Below are positions 8,471-16,605 of a stretch of DNA of 64,000 bases, in pieces. A program made the translations under genes and the position numbers. Position 1 is the stretch's first letter; each line of letters opens with the position of its first letter. This DNA comes from Flavobacterium aquaticum (GTDB lineage: Bacteria > Bacteroidota > Bacteroidia > Flavobacteriales > Flavobacteriaceae), in assembly GCF_003259835.1 (NCBI RefSeq), contig NZ_QLMI01000004.1:124001-188000 (forward strand), given 5' to 3'. A model generated the notes under the pieces. That model did not search any database, was not told where the DNA came from, and was given only the letters and a program-made list of their open reading frames with translations.

Positions 8471-10431
8471 TAATTATTCAATTGATTTTTAACTTTAGCG
8501 AATACGTCTTGATTTATGTTGATACTAAACTCTTTTCTTAATTCGTCTACCCAATGATTTTCTAAATATTGCTGATAATCGCTAATAACTTTCCCTTTGC
8601 ATTCGGTTAATTCTTTTGCACCAGCTGGTTTTTCATCGGTAATATTTACAACAAAATGGTATTTATCTTTAGAAACAATAGAAGATACTCCTTTAGACAA
8701 ATTATTAAATTGTGGCAACACATCATAATCTTCCTCATACATTCCCGATTTTGACATAATGTTTATTTTACCATCTTTATTTAGTTGCTCTTTAATATAA
8801 TCTATTGATTTTCCTTTTTTCAAAAACTTTTGTGCTTTTTCAATTACTTTTAAATCTGTAGATGATAAAATATCTGCACTATATCTTTTTTTCCATTGGT
8901 AATTCTTGATGTTTTTTTGGAAATATTCATTTAATCCGATAGTATCATTTTTGGCTCTATTCCAAATTTCTTTTTCCATCAAATCAAAAAGCAATAAACC
9001 GTCTCTGTATTCGTCCATTACATTTTTGAATTCAGTAAACTCACTCTCTAAATTATCATTGTAATAAGCTATCAATTGCTCATCAATAAATTTTTCAAAC
9101 AATTCGTCTACTAATTTAGCAACAGGTTTTGTTTTAATATTTGATTTTTGCTTAGAAGCAATGAAATCTAAAAATACTTTAGAATTTACTTTCTTATCTT
9201 TATTTATAGTTAAAATAGTTCCTTCTAATTCTTTAGTTTTTTCTGGAACAACCCATGTTTGCGAATAAAATTCGTCGTTTACAACACCTTTTATTTTTGC
9301 AATTAATTTAGCGTCTTTTGTAAACAAATATTTCCCTCTAACCTTCTTAGCTAACGAATTTGTAATTAACAAAGAACGTTCGTCTTTTCTAATTTTATCT
9401 TCTAATTCCATCTTCATATCATCAAAAGAACGCACTGGATGTTTTTCAATTAGTTTTACAATATGCCATCCAAATTGCGATTCAAATGGTGCCGAAATTT
9501 GATTTTTCTCTTTTAATTCAAAAGCTACATTTTCAAATTCTTCAGAACTCAATTGTCCTGAACCAAAACGTTGCAAAACACCACCTTTTGGTGCTGAAGA
9601 TTTATCTTCCGAAAATTGCTGTGCTAAACTTTCAAAACTTTCACCTTGTTGAATTTTTTTATAAATATCATCAATAGTAGTTTTAGCTTTCTCTTGTTGA
9701 GTTACATCGGTTTGTTTTAAAACCATAATATGCGCTACTGTAACTTCTCCACGATTTACTCTTTTATCAACCACTTTTATAATGTGATATCCAAAACGAG
9801 TGCGAAATGGTTTTGAAACCTGACCTACTTTAGTTTTATAAGCTGCATTTTCAAAAGGATATACCATTCTAAAAGCTGAAAAATAGCCTAAATCGCCATT
9901 GTTTTCTTTTACTGATGGATCTTCAGAAAATTGCTGCGCTACTTTTACAAAGTCTTCACCAGCATCTAATCTTTTTTTAATATCTAGAACTTTATTATAG
10001 GCTTTTAAAGTATCTTGAGGAGATGCGCCTTCATCTACCAAAACTAAAATATGTGAAGCTCTTACTTCTTGTTGCATTCTATCGTAAGCTTCACGAACCA
10101 ATTCGTTAGTTACTTTTGAATCATTCAAATAATTCTTAGATAATTGGTTGCGATATGACTTCAATTCGTTTTGATAGTTCGCACCATTTTGCAATCCTAG
10201 TTTATTTGCTTTCTCAACTTTTAATTTATATCCCAAAAACAAATCTAAATACTTATCTAAATCTTTTTGAGAATCATCTTTTACTAAATCTAAGTTTTTG
10301 TTGTACACCCTAATAAATTCGTCAGTGTAATAAGGATGATTGTCTATTGAAAATAAAACTTCCTTTGTTTGAGCAAACAAAAAAGACTGAATAAATAAAA
10401 AACCAAAAATAAGTAGGCGATTAATTTTCAT
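8470..10431 (-). CDS. Periplasmic peptidyl-prolyl isomerase with two parvulin domains
   Basis: First gene of the foldase cluster, 653 residues, signal peptide MKINRLLIFGFLFIQSFLFA then Q. Two parvulin domains are visible: one near residues 120-222 (VRASHILVLVDEG ... TRFGYHIIKVVDK) and one near 228-330 (VTVAHIMVLKQTD ... SQFGWHIVKLIEK). The remaining 300 residues are an all-helical and beta extension I cannot assign. It is considerably longer than E. coli SurA (428), as is common for Bacteroidota paralogues. Substrates are probably beta-barrel and T9SS client proteins, inferred from the family. Its stop overlaps the start of the next gene. Confidence 0.9.
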   Translation of the reverse strand: MKINRLLIFGFLFIQSFLFAQTKEVLFSIDNHPYYTDEFIRVYNKNLDLVKDDSQKDLDKYLDLFLGYKLKVEKANKLGLQNGANYQNELKSYRNQLSKNYLNDSKVTNELVREAYDRMQQEVRASHILVLVDEGASPQDTLKAYNKVLDIKKRLDAGEDFVKVAQQFSEDPSVKENNGDLGYFSAFRMVYPFENAAYKTKVGQVSKPFRTRFGYHIIKVVDKRVNRGEVTVAHIMVLKQTDVTQQEKAKTTIDDIYKKIQQGESFESLAQQFSEDKSSAPKGGVLQRFGSGQLSSEEFENVAFELKEKNQISAPFESQFGWHIVKLIEKHPVRSFDDMKMELEDKIRKDERSLLITNSLAKKVRGKYLFTKDAKLIAKIKGVVNDEFYSQTWVVPEKTKELEGTILTINKDKKVNSKVFLDFIASKQKSNIKTKPVAKLVDELFEKFIDEQLIAYYNDNLESEFTEFKNVMDEYRDGLLLFDLMEKEIWNRAKNDTIGLNEYFQKNIKNYQWKKRYSADILSSTDLKVIEKAQKFLKKGKSIDYIKEQLNKDGKINIMSKSGMYEEDYDVLPQFNNLSKGVSSIVSKDKYHFVVNITDEKPAGAKELTECKGKVISDYQQYLENHWVDELRKEFSININQDVFAKVKNQLNN

Positions 10432-10534
10432 ATTAATTTATACATTTTAAGTTGTAATCGACAAAAATAACAATTCGAGACTATTCCACAACATTTATAA
10501 GCGACTATTAACAGAAATTTCTACAAAAAAAAGT

Positions 10535-10542
10535 TACTTTTG
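10535..10542 (+). promoter_or_regulatory. -7 element of prfC promoter
   Basis: TACTTTTG matches TAnnTTTG and ends 17 nt before the prfC ATG, implying a leader of only about 12 nt. The divergent foldase cluster starts about 100 bp away on the other strand. Confidence 0.6.
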
Positions 10543-10558
10543 CACAAAATTTTGAATA

Positions 10559-12154
10559 ATGAGTTTTATAGAAGAAATAGCAAGAAGACGAACTTTTGGA
10601 ATTATCTCGCATCCCGATGCTGGAAAAACGACTTTAACAGAAAAATTATTGTTGTTTGGAGGCGCTATTCAGGAAGCTGGAGCTGTAAAAAGTAATAAAA
10701 TTAAAAAAGGAGCTACTTCCGATTTCATGGAAATTGAAAGACAAAGAGGAATTTCGGTAGCAACTTCTGTCTTAGCTTTTAATTATAAAGATAAAAAAAT
10801 CAATATCTTAGATACGCCGGGTCACAAAGACTTTGCAGAAGATACTTTTAGAACACTAACTGCCGTAGATAGCGTTATCGTTGTGATTGACGTTGCAAAA
10901 GGGGTTGAGGAACAAACCGAAAAATTAGTAGAAGTTTGTAGAATGCGAAACATTCCGATGATTGTTTTCATTAACAAATTAGACCGTGAAGGAAAAGATG
11001 CCTTTGATTTGATGGATGAAGTAGAGAAAAAACTAAAACTTCGTGTTACGCCATTGAGTTTTCCTATTGGAATGGGATACGATTTTCAGGGAATTTATAA
11101 TATTTGGGAAAAGAACATCAACCTTTTTGAAGGTGATAGTCGAAAAAACATTGAAGAAACGATTGCTTTTGACGACATCAATAGTACAGAATTAGAAAAA
11201 ATTATTGGTGAAAAACCAGCAAATCGATTAAGAGAAGAATTAGAATTAATTGATGAAGTTTATCCTCCATTTAGCCGTGAAGAATATTTAGAAGGCGATT
11301 TACAACCTGTTTTCTTTGGATCGGCTTTGAACAATTTTGGAGTTCGCGAATTATTAGATTGTTTCGTTGAAATTGCACCAACACCAAGAGCAAAAGAGTC
11401 AGACACCAGATTAGTAAAACCCGAAGAAGAAAAATTAAGCGGATTTGTATTTAAAATTCATGCTAACATGGATCCAAAACACAGAGACCGTTTGGCATTC
11501 ATTAAAATTGTATCAGGTACGTTTGAAAAAAACAAACCGTATTTGCATGTTCGTTTAGGAAAAAATTTAAAATTCTCGAGTCCGAATGCGTTTTTTGCTG
11601 AGAAAAAAGAGATTGTTGATATTTCATATCCTGGTGATATCGTAGGTTTACACGATACAGGTAATTTTAAAATTGGTGATACTTTAACTGAAGGTGAAAT
11701 TATGAATTTCAAAGGGATTCCAAGTTTCTCTCCAGAGCATTTCCGTTACATAAACAATGCTGACCCATTAAAATCGAAACAACTAGAAAAAGGTGTTGAC
11801 CAATTAATGGATGAAGGTGTTGCGCAGTTGTTTACCCTAGAAATGAACGGTAGAAAAGTAATTGGAACCGTAGGAGCGCTTCAATACGAAGTAATCCAAT
11901 ATCGTTTAGAGCATGAATATGGTGCGAAATGCACGTATGAAAACTTCCCTGCGTTTAAAGCTTGCTGGGTAAAACCTCAAGACCCTAAGAATACTGAATT
12001 TGCTGAATTTAAACGCGTTAAACAAAAATTTTTAGGTCACGATAAATATGGGCAATTGGTCTTTTTAGCGGATAGTGATTTCTCTATCCAAATGACCCAA
12101 CAAAAATATCCAACAGTGGAATTATTTTTCACTTCGGATTTTCAAAAAAGATAA
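10559..12154 (+). CDS. prfC: Peptide chain release factor 3
   Basis: Translational GTPase RF3, which recycles class I release factors from the ribosome. The 531-residue length matches the E. coli protein (about 529). G-domain motifs are complete: G1 HPDAGKTT (residues 18-25), the effector region with QRGISVATSV, G3 DTPGHKDF and G4 NKLD. The C-terminal part (GALQYEVIQYRLEHEYGAK) is RF3-specific and separates it from EF-G. Single gene with its own promoter; a small membrane-protein gene follows 52 bp downstream and may be cotranscribed up to the shared terminator. Confidence 0.97.
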   Translation: MSFIEEIARRRTFGIISHPDAGKTTLTEKLLLFGGAIQEAGAVKSNKIKKGATSDFMEIERQRGISVATSVLAFNYKDKKINILDTPGHKDFAEDTFRTLTAVDSVIVVIDVAKGVEEQTEKLVEVCRMRNIPMIVFINKLDREGKDAFDLMDEVEKKLKLRVTPLSFPIGMGYDFQGIYNIWEKNINLFEGDSRKNIEETIAFDDINSTELEKIIGEKPANRLREELELIDEVYPPFSREEYLEGDLQPVFFGSALNNFGVRELLDCFVEIAPTPRAKESDTRLVKPEEEKLSGFVFKIHANMDPKHRDRLAFIKIVSGTFEKNKPYLHVRLGKNLKFSSPNAFFAEKKEIVDISYPGDIVGLHDTGNFKIGDTLTEGEIMNFKGIPSFSPEHFRYINNADPLKSKQLEKGVDQLMDEGVAQLFTLEMNGRKVIGTVGALQYEVIQYRLEHEYGAKCTYENFPAFKACWVKPQDPKNTEFAEFKRVKQKFLGHDKYGQLVFLADSDFSIQMTQQKYPTVELFFTSDFQKR

Positions 12155-12206
12155 ATTATTAGTATAATTGCACTTTATTTAAATAAAGCCCCCCAAATTT
12201 AAAAAT

Positions 12207-12413
12207 ATGAAATCAAACCTACTAAAACTGTATGCTACACTTATGATGGCTTTTGTAAGCTTCTTAAGTTATGCGGATCCAATTGATCCACCGGCGGATG
12301 AAGATCCACCTTCTGCTCCAATTAACACCAAATTAATTTGGTTAGCCGTAGCAGGAATTATCTTTGTTTACTTTTATTTTAGAAAACAAGCTAAGACTAC
12401 AAGTCAAAACTAA
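12207..12413 (+). CDS. Small exported single-span membrane protein
   Basis: Unknown function. The 68 residues comprise a signal-like helix (MKSNLLKLYATLMMAFVSFLSYA), a Pro/Asp-rich spacer (DPIDPPADEDPPSAPI) and a C-terminal membrane helix (LIWLAVAGIIFVYFYF) ending in a basic tail. If the first helix is cleaved, the product is a very small tail-anchored protein with an acidic, proline-rich periplasmic segment. I recognise the architecture from other flavobacteria but know no function. It lies between prfC and a perfect terminator. Confidence 0.75.
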   Translation: MKSNLLKLYATLMMAFVSFLSYADPIDPPADEDPPSAPINTKLIWLAVAGIIFVYFYFRKQAKTTSQN

Positions 12414-12420
12414 TAAATAA

Positions 12421-12449
12421 AAAAGACCTGAAATTTCAGGTCTTTTTTT
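12421..12449. terminator. Bidirectional terminator between prfC side and folD
   Basis: Perfect 18-bp palindrome GACCTGAAATTTCAGGTC (12425-12442) flanked by A and T runs. It serves the plus-strand small gene and the minus-strand folD, which converge here. Confidence 0.92.
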
Positions 12450-12460
12450 ATTTCATTATA

Positions 12461-13342
12461 CTATTTATTTCTCTTCTGCTCTCTTGCTAACAAGGTATTT
12501 TTCAACAACATCGCAATTGTCATTGGTCCTACTCCACCTGGCACTGGCGTAATGTAAGATGCTTTTTTAGATACGTTTTCGTAATCTACGTCACCAACAA
12601 TTCTGTATCCTTTTTCAGTAGTTTCGTCTTCTACTCTAGTGATACCAACGTCGATTACTACTACATCATCTTTTACCATTTCTGCTTTTAGGAAATTTGG
12701 AACTCCAAGTGCTGAAATAATAATATCGGCTTGTGAAGTAATCTGATTGATATTTTTAGAATGACTGTGCGTAACCGTTACTGTTGAATTTCCAGGAAAT
12801 CCTTTTCTTCCCATTAAAATTCCCATAGGACGACCAACGATATGACTTCTACCAATAACTACAGTGTGTTTACCATCTGTTGGCACATTATATCTTTCTA
12901 ATAATTCTAAAATTCCGAAAGGTGTAGCTGGAATAAAAGTAGACATATCTAACGCCATTTTTCCAAAGTTTTCTGGATGGAAACCATCTACATCTTTACT
13001 TGGATCAATAGCTTCAATGATTTTTTGGGTGTCGATTTGTTTAGGCAAAGGCAACTGAACAATGAAACCATCAATATCATCATTCTCATTCAATTCTTTT
13101 ATTTTTTTCAAAAGCTCTGTTTCCGAAGTGGTACTTGGCATTTTAATCAAAGTCGATTCAAATCCTACTCGCTCGCACGATTTTACTTTACTTCCTACAT
13201 AGGTTAAACTTGCTCCGTCATTCCCAACGATAATGGCTGCTAAATGAGGTACTTTTTCACCTTTGGCTTTCATTTGCGCTACCTCAGCCGCGATTTCATT
13301 TTTAATATCTTCCGATACTTTTTTTCCGTCTAATAATTGCAT
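12461..13342 (-). CDS. folD: Methylenetetrahydrofolate dehydrogenase / methenyl-THF cyclohydrolase
   Basis: Bifunctional cytoplasmic enzyme of one-carbon folate metabolism converting 5,10-methylene-THF to 10-formyl-THF with NADP. The 293 residues start [20 protein letters not shown]. The catalytic region has [16 protein letters not shown] (Tyr and Lys of the active site), then [25 protein letters not shown] and the dinucleotide-binding segment [13 protein letters not shown]. The end [18 protein letters not shown] is the second FolD signature. Single gene upstream of a convergent terminator; the ffh gene lies behind it on the same strand. Confidence 0.97.
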   Translation of the reverse strand: MQLLDGKKVSEDIKNEIAAEVAQMKAKGEKVPHLAAIIVGNDGASLTYVGSKVKSCERVGFESTLIKMPSTTSETELLKKIKELNENDDIDGFIVQLPLPKQIDTQKIIEAIDPSKDVDGFHPENFGKMALDMSTFIPATPFGILELLERYNVPTDGKHTVVIGRSHIVGRPMGILMGRKGFPGNSTVTVTHSHSKNINQITSQADIIISALGVPNFLKAEMVKDDVVVIDVGITRVEDETTEKGYRIVGDVDYENVSKKASYITPVPGGVGPMTIAMLLKNTLLAREQKRNK

Positions 13343-13350
13343 TTGTTTTT

Positions 13351-13467
13351 TGTTTCAGGTTTAAAGTTTCAGGTTTAAAGTTGTGTGTTACCTAAAACTG
13401 ATAGTTAGTATATTTAAAAAAATTAAGGTTTAAAACTTTCATAACTTGAAACTTTAAACCTTAAACT
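13351..13467. repeat. Intergenic direct and inverted repeats between ffh and folD
   Basis: AGGTTTAAAGTT-type words occur twice in direct orientation (TTTCAGGTTTAAAG at about 13353 and 13367) and again inverted at 13446-13467 (TGAAACTTTAAACC). The two arms can fold into a long imperfect hairpin in the ffh 3' region. No ORF is present. Confidence 0.6.
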
Positions 13468-13470
13468 TGT

Positions 13471-14808
13471 TTATCTCATGCCTTTCATTCCGCCCATGGC
13501 TTTCATCAGGTTTTTACCCGCACCACCTTGCATCATTTTCATCATTTTGCTCATTTGGTCGAATTGTTTCATCAATTGATTAACTTGCTCAATTTTTGTT
13601 CCCGAACCTTTGGCAATTCTGGTTTTACGTTTTACATCGATTAAAGACGGTTTACTTCTTTCATCTGGCGTCATCGATTGGATGATAGCCTCAATATGTT
13701 TGAACGCATCGTCTTCAATTTCAACATCTTTTAACGCTTTTCCAGCACCAGGAATCATTCCAACAAGGTCTTTCATGTTCCCCATTTTCTTGATTTGTTG
13801 GATTTGCGCTAAGAAATCGTCAAAACCAAATTCGTTTTTAGCGATTTTCTTCTGTAATTTTCTTGCTTCTTCTTCGTCGTATTGCTCTTGTGCTCTTTCT
13901 ACCAAGGAAACAACGTCTCCCATTCCCAAGATTCTATCCGCCATACGATTTGGATAAAACACATCGATAGCCTCCATTTTTTCACCTGTACCGATGAATT
14001 TAATTGGTTTATTCACTACCGATTTAATCGAAATGGCAGCTCCACCACGCGTATCACCATCTAACTTCGTTAAGATAACTCCGTCAAAATTCAATCTGTC
14101 GTTGAAGGCTTTTGCTGTATTTACCGCATCTTGTCCTGTCATCGCATCTACCACAAATAACGTTTCTTGTGGTTGAATCGCTTTGTGAACATTTGCAATT
14201 TCGTTCATCATTTCTTCATCCACAGCCAAACGACCAGCGGTATCGATGATGACTACGTTGAAACCATTTGCTTTTGCATGCTTGATAGCGTTTTGAGCAA
14301 TTTCAACAGGATTTTTATTTTCTGGTTCTGAATAAACTTCAACACCAATTTGTCCACCTACTACGTGCAACTGATTAATTGCCGCAGGACGATAGATATC
14401 ACAAGCAACCAATAAAGGTTTTTTGTTCTTTTTAGTTTTTAGAAAGTTCGCTAATTTTCCAGAAAAAGTAGTTTTACCAGAACCTTGTAAACCCGACATT
14501 AAAATCACAGAAGGATTTCCTGAAAGATTTACTCCAGCAGCATCACCACCCATTAATTCAGTCAACTCGTCTTTAACGATTTTAACCATTAATTGTCCAG
14601 GTTGTAACGTAGTTAATACGTTTTCACCAATTGCTTTTTCTTTTACTCTTGTGGTAAAATCTTTTGCAATTTTAAAGTTTACGTCGGCATCTAATAAAGC
14701 TCTACGAACTTCTTTAAGAGTATCTGCAACGTTAACATCGGTAATTTTACCGTGTCCTTTTAATATATGAAACGCTTTATCTAACTTATCGCTTAAATTA
14801 TCAAACAT
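13471..14808 (-). CDS. ffh: Signal recognition particle protein Ffh
   Basis: SRP54 homologue that binds signal sequences on the ribosome and targets them to FtsY and the translocon. 445 residues: N domain (1-90), G domain with P-loop SGLQGSGKTT around 106-115, DTAGRL, TKLDGDTRGG, and a C-terminal Met-rich M domain (QMSKMMKMMQGGAGKNLMKA) that binds the SRP RNA. The end GGMKGMR is normal for Bacteroidota. The ATG at 14808 (MFDNLSDKLDKAFHILKGHG) is preceded by a TATCTTTG -7 box. The SRP RNA itself is not found nearby. Confidence 0.97.
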   Translation of the reverse strand: MFDNLSDKLDKAFHILKGHGKITDVNVADTLKEVRRALLDADVNFKIAKDFTTRVKEKAIGENVLTTLQPGQLMVKIVKDELTELMGGDAAGVNLSGNPSVILMSGLQGSGKTTFSGKLANFLKTKKNKKPLLVACDIYRPAAINQLHVVGGQIGVEVYSEPENKNPVEIAQNAIKHAKANGFNVVIIDTAGRLAVDEEMMNEIANVHKAIQPQETLFVVDAMTGQDAVNTAKAFNDRLNFDGVILTKLDGDTRGGAAISIKSVVNKPIKFIGTGEKMEAIDVFYPNRMADRILGMGDVVSLVERAQEQYDEEEARKLQKKIAKNEFGFDDFLAQIQQIKKMGNMKDLVGMIPGAGKALKDVEIEDDAFKHIEAIIQSMTPDERSKPSLIDVKRKTRIAKGSGTKIEQVNQLMKQFDQMSKMMKMMQGGAGKNLMKAMGGMKGMR

Positions 14809-14833
14809 GATTCTGATTTTGTTTAATGAAGTG

Positions 14834-14841
14834 CAAAGATA
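14834..14841 (-). promoter_or_regulatory. -7 element of ffh promoter
   Basis: The minus strand reads TATCTTTG, matching TAnnTTTG, about 26 nt before the ffh ATG. Confidence 0.6.
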
Positions 14842-14978
14842 AGATAAAGTTGTAAAGTCGCAAAGTAGTATTTAGAGATTGTATAAAATAGTTTACGTGT
14901 TGAAATTGAATATACGACAAGTTCATAATTGTAACAAAATAGCTACTGTTTAGACTTATTTTAATAAAAATTAAAATT

Positions 14979-15281
14979 ATGATTTTAACAACAACCAATT
15001 CTATTGATGGTTTTACAATTGCTGAGTACAAGGGTATTGTTTCGGGAACCGCTGTAAATATTCAAAAAATGAAAATGACCTTTAACATGCAAAAATATTA
15101 TGCTGGAATAGGCGAAAGTGTTTCAGAAGTTAAAGAACAAGCGTTTGAGCAATTAAAAGTTAACGCAGAAAAATTAAATGCAAATGCTGTTGTAGGGATA
15201 CAAGTTGATGTTGAACTTACCACAAGTAATTATGTAGCTGTAAGTGTTACTGGAACAGCCGTTAGTATTATTAAAAGGTAA
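14979..15281 (+). CDS. YbjQ/UPF0145 family protein
   Basis: Small cytoplasmic protein of the YbjQ family (PF01906, sometimes called putative heavy-metal-binding; function unproven). The 100 residues have the family pattern: an N-terminal strand TTTNSIDGFTIAEYKGIVSG, a helix with AFEQLKVNAEKLNANAVVGI, and closing strands VDVELTTSNYVAVSVTGTAV. Homologues form pentamers. Single gene between divergent ffh and a convergent membrane protein gene. I see no metal ligands beyond the family fold, so I do not claim metal binding. Confidence 0.85.
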   Translation: MILTTTNSIDGFTIAEYKGIVSGTAVNIQKMKMTFNMQKYYAGIGESVSEVKEQAFEQLKVNAEKLNANAVVGIQVDVELTTSNYVAVSVTGTAVSIIKR

Positions 15282-15330
15282 TTTAATTTTTCAAAAAAGC
15301 AGTAATACTATAAAACTAAAACTTTAATTA

Positions 15331-15777
15331 TTAATTGATTGGATTGTTTTTATCCAAACGATGATTATTAAAAATTTCTATTGCCGCTTTTAAGAAACCT
15401 ATCAAACCTATTGATAGTGATATAATTCCAATTGACAAATCTTTCAGTTGCTGTTTTTCTGAAAAGACAAACATACTTAGACCAACAATTAAAAGAGAAA
15501 AGGTTAAAAATGCAATGTATCCGATTGCAATCTTTCCTTTTTTGGGGTTTTGCCATATGCGAAGTGAAAAATTATTTTGAGTTTTTGTTGTATCTTGAAG
15601 AGTTGAAAAACTAATACCAATACCAAGAAAAACTAAAACAACATTAATATCTCTAATAATTTTATCTGCAAAATCAAATCCCTCATTAAAAATATAAGTG
15701 TATGGTTTGATAGCAAAAAACAATGCAACAAAAATAAAAGGATATTGTAAATAGCTGATTTTTTGAAAAAATTTCAT
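15331..15777 (-). CDS. Small integral membrane protein, four predicted helices
   Basis: Unrecognised. The 148 residues contain about four hydrophobic segments (around 12-25 FIFVALFFAI, 43-58 NVVLVFLGIGISF, 84-106 IGYIAFLTFSLLIVGLSMFV, 115-132 SIGIISLSIGLIGF) joined by polar loops with TTKTQNNFSLRIWQNPKKGK. No catalytic motif is visible. Transcribed alone toward the YbjQ gene. Confidence 0.75.
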   Translation of the reverse strand: MKFFQKISYLQYPFIFVALFFAIKPYTYIFNEGFDFADKIIRDINVVLVFLGIGISFSTLQDTTKTQNNFSLRIWQNPKKGKIAIGYIAFLTFSLLIVGLSMFVFSEKQQLKDLSIGIISLSIGLIGFLKAAIEIFNNHRLDKNNPIN

Positions 15778-15843
15778 AACTTTTCATTTTTTTCGAATAA
15801 AGACAAAACTAACATAAATTAATTATGAAAAACGTTTTTAAAT

Positions 15844-15874
15844 AAAAAAACCAGCTTTTATAGCTGGTTTTTTT
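15844..15874 (-). terminator. Terminator after lipoprotein gene
   Basis: AACCAGCT (15849-15856) pairs with AGCTGGTT (15862-15869) around TTTAT, flanked by A and T runs. It closes the lipoprotein gene that ends at 15890 on the minus strand. Confidence 0.88.
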
Positions 15875-15889
15875 ATTTAATTTTCAACA

Positions 15890-16336
15890 TTAGTCTTTTT
15901 CTAATGTTAGATAATCAATACTCCCATCACCACCACTTACGTGTTTTAATTCTATTTTAGTAGCGGTTTTTGAAATCACATTCCAATCTTCACTAATTTC
16001 TTCAAATGGGCCATCAATAGCAGTAAACATGATATCTAATTTAGTATAACCACTATCAGTATATGTACTCCAATCACCCGATTGAGTTGTTACACCATTA
16101 GTTGCTGATAAAGATCCATCTGCATCAAAAGTAAAACTATACCCTGAATAATTACTTGTTTGCACCACATCATCTTCTTTAAACAAAGTCACTACCCATG
16201 AACCCTCTGTTACAGTAGAAGTAATTTCTGTTGGATTTGATACTTGAGTAGAAGTATCATCATCATCACTACACATTGATGCCACATTTAGCACAAATAG
16301 CAATGATAAAATCGAGATTAATTTAAGTTTTTTCAT
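15890..16336 (-). CDS. Surface lipoprotein, lipocalin-like
   Basis: Lipoprotein of unknown function. Signal peptide MKKLKLISILSLLFVLNVAS is followed by lipobox and CSDDDD. An acidic run directly after the lipid cysteine matches the lipoprotein export signal that sends Bacteroidota lipoproteins to the cell surface. The 120-residue remainder (SWVVTLFKEDDVVQTSNYSG, YSFTFDADGSLSATNG, GDWSTYTD, KTATKIELKHV) is beta-rich and resembles small lipocalin-like domains (fill-the-barrel pattern SWxV...F...G...W). Single gene between the efflux operon and a terminator. Confidence 0.8.
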   Translation of the reverse strand: MKKLKLISILSLLFVLNVASMCSDDDDTSTQVSNPTEITSTVTEGSWVVTLFKEDDVVQTSNYSGYSFTFDADGSLSATNGVTTQSGDWSTYTDSGYTKLDIMFTAIDGPFEEISEDWNVISKTATKIELKHVSGGDGSIDYLTLEKD

Positions 16337-16384
16337 AATTTTCGTTTAGTTTAGTAACGCTAAATTATAAAAAATAGTATTTCA

Positions 16385-16570
16385 TTAATCTTTAACACCC
16401 ATTTTTGTCAAAATATCTTCCATCAAACACCATTTGGTAATGGATGATTGTAATAAATTGGCACCTACGAATGCTGTAAACCAATACCAATTTGGACTTA
16501 CATAATGAGCCAAAAGCAAGCTTATCAAGATAAAACTTCCTGCTACTGCTCTAATAATTCTGTTTTTCAT
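16385..16570 (-). CDS. DUF2892 (YgaP-like) small membrane protein
   Basis: 61 residues with two hydrophobic helices (AVAGSFILISLLLAHYVS and FTAFVGANLLQSSITKWC), ending CLMEDILTKMGVKD. This pattern, including the WCLMEDIL..G end, is typical of DUF2892, the membrane part of rhodanese-like YgaP proteins linked to sulfur metabolism. It starts 36 nt past the RND permease stop on the same strand, so it is the last gene of the efflux operon. Its presence suggests a redox or sulfur link for the operon (inference). Confidence 0.85.
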   Translation of the reverse strand: MKNRIIRAVAGSFILISLLLAHYVSPNWYWFTAFVGANLLQSSITKWCLMEDILTKMGVKD

Positions 16571-16605
16571 ACCGTTATTTATTTTAAACCAAGTTGGCTA
16601 ATTAT

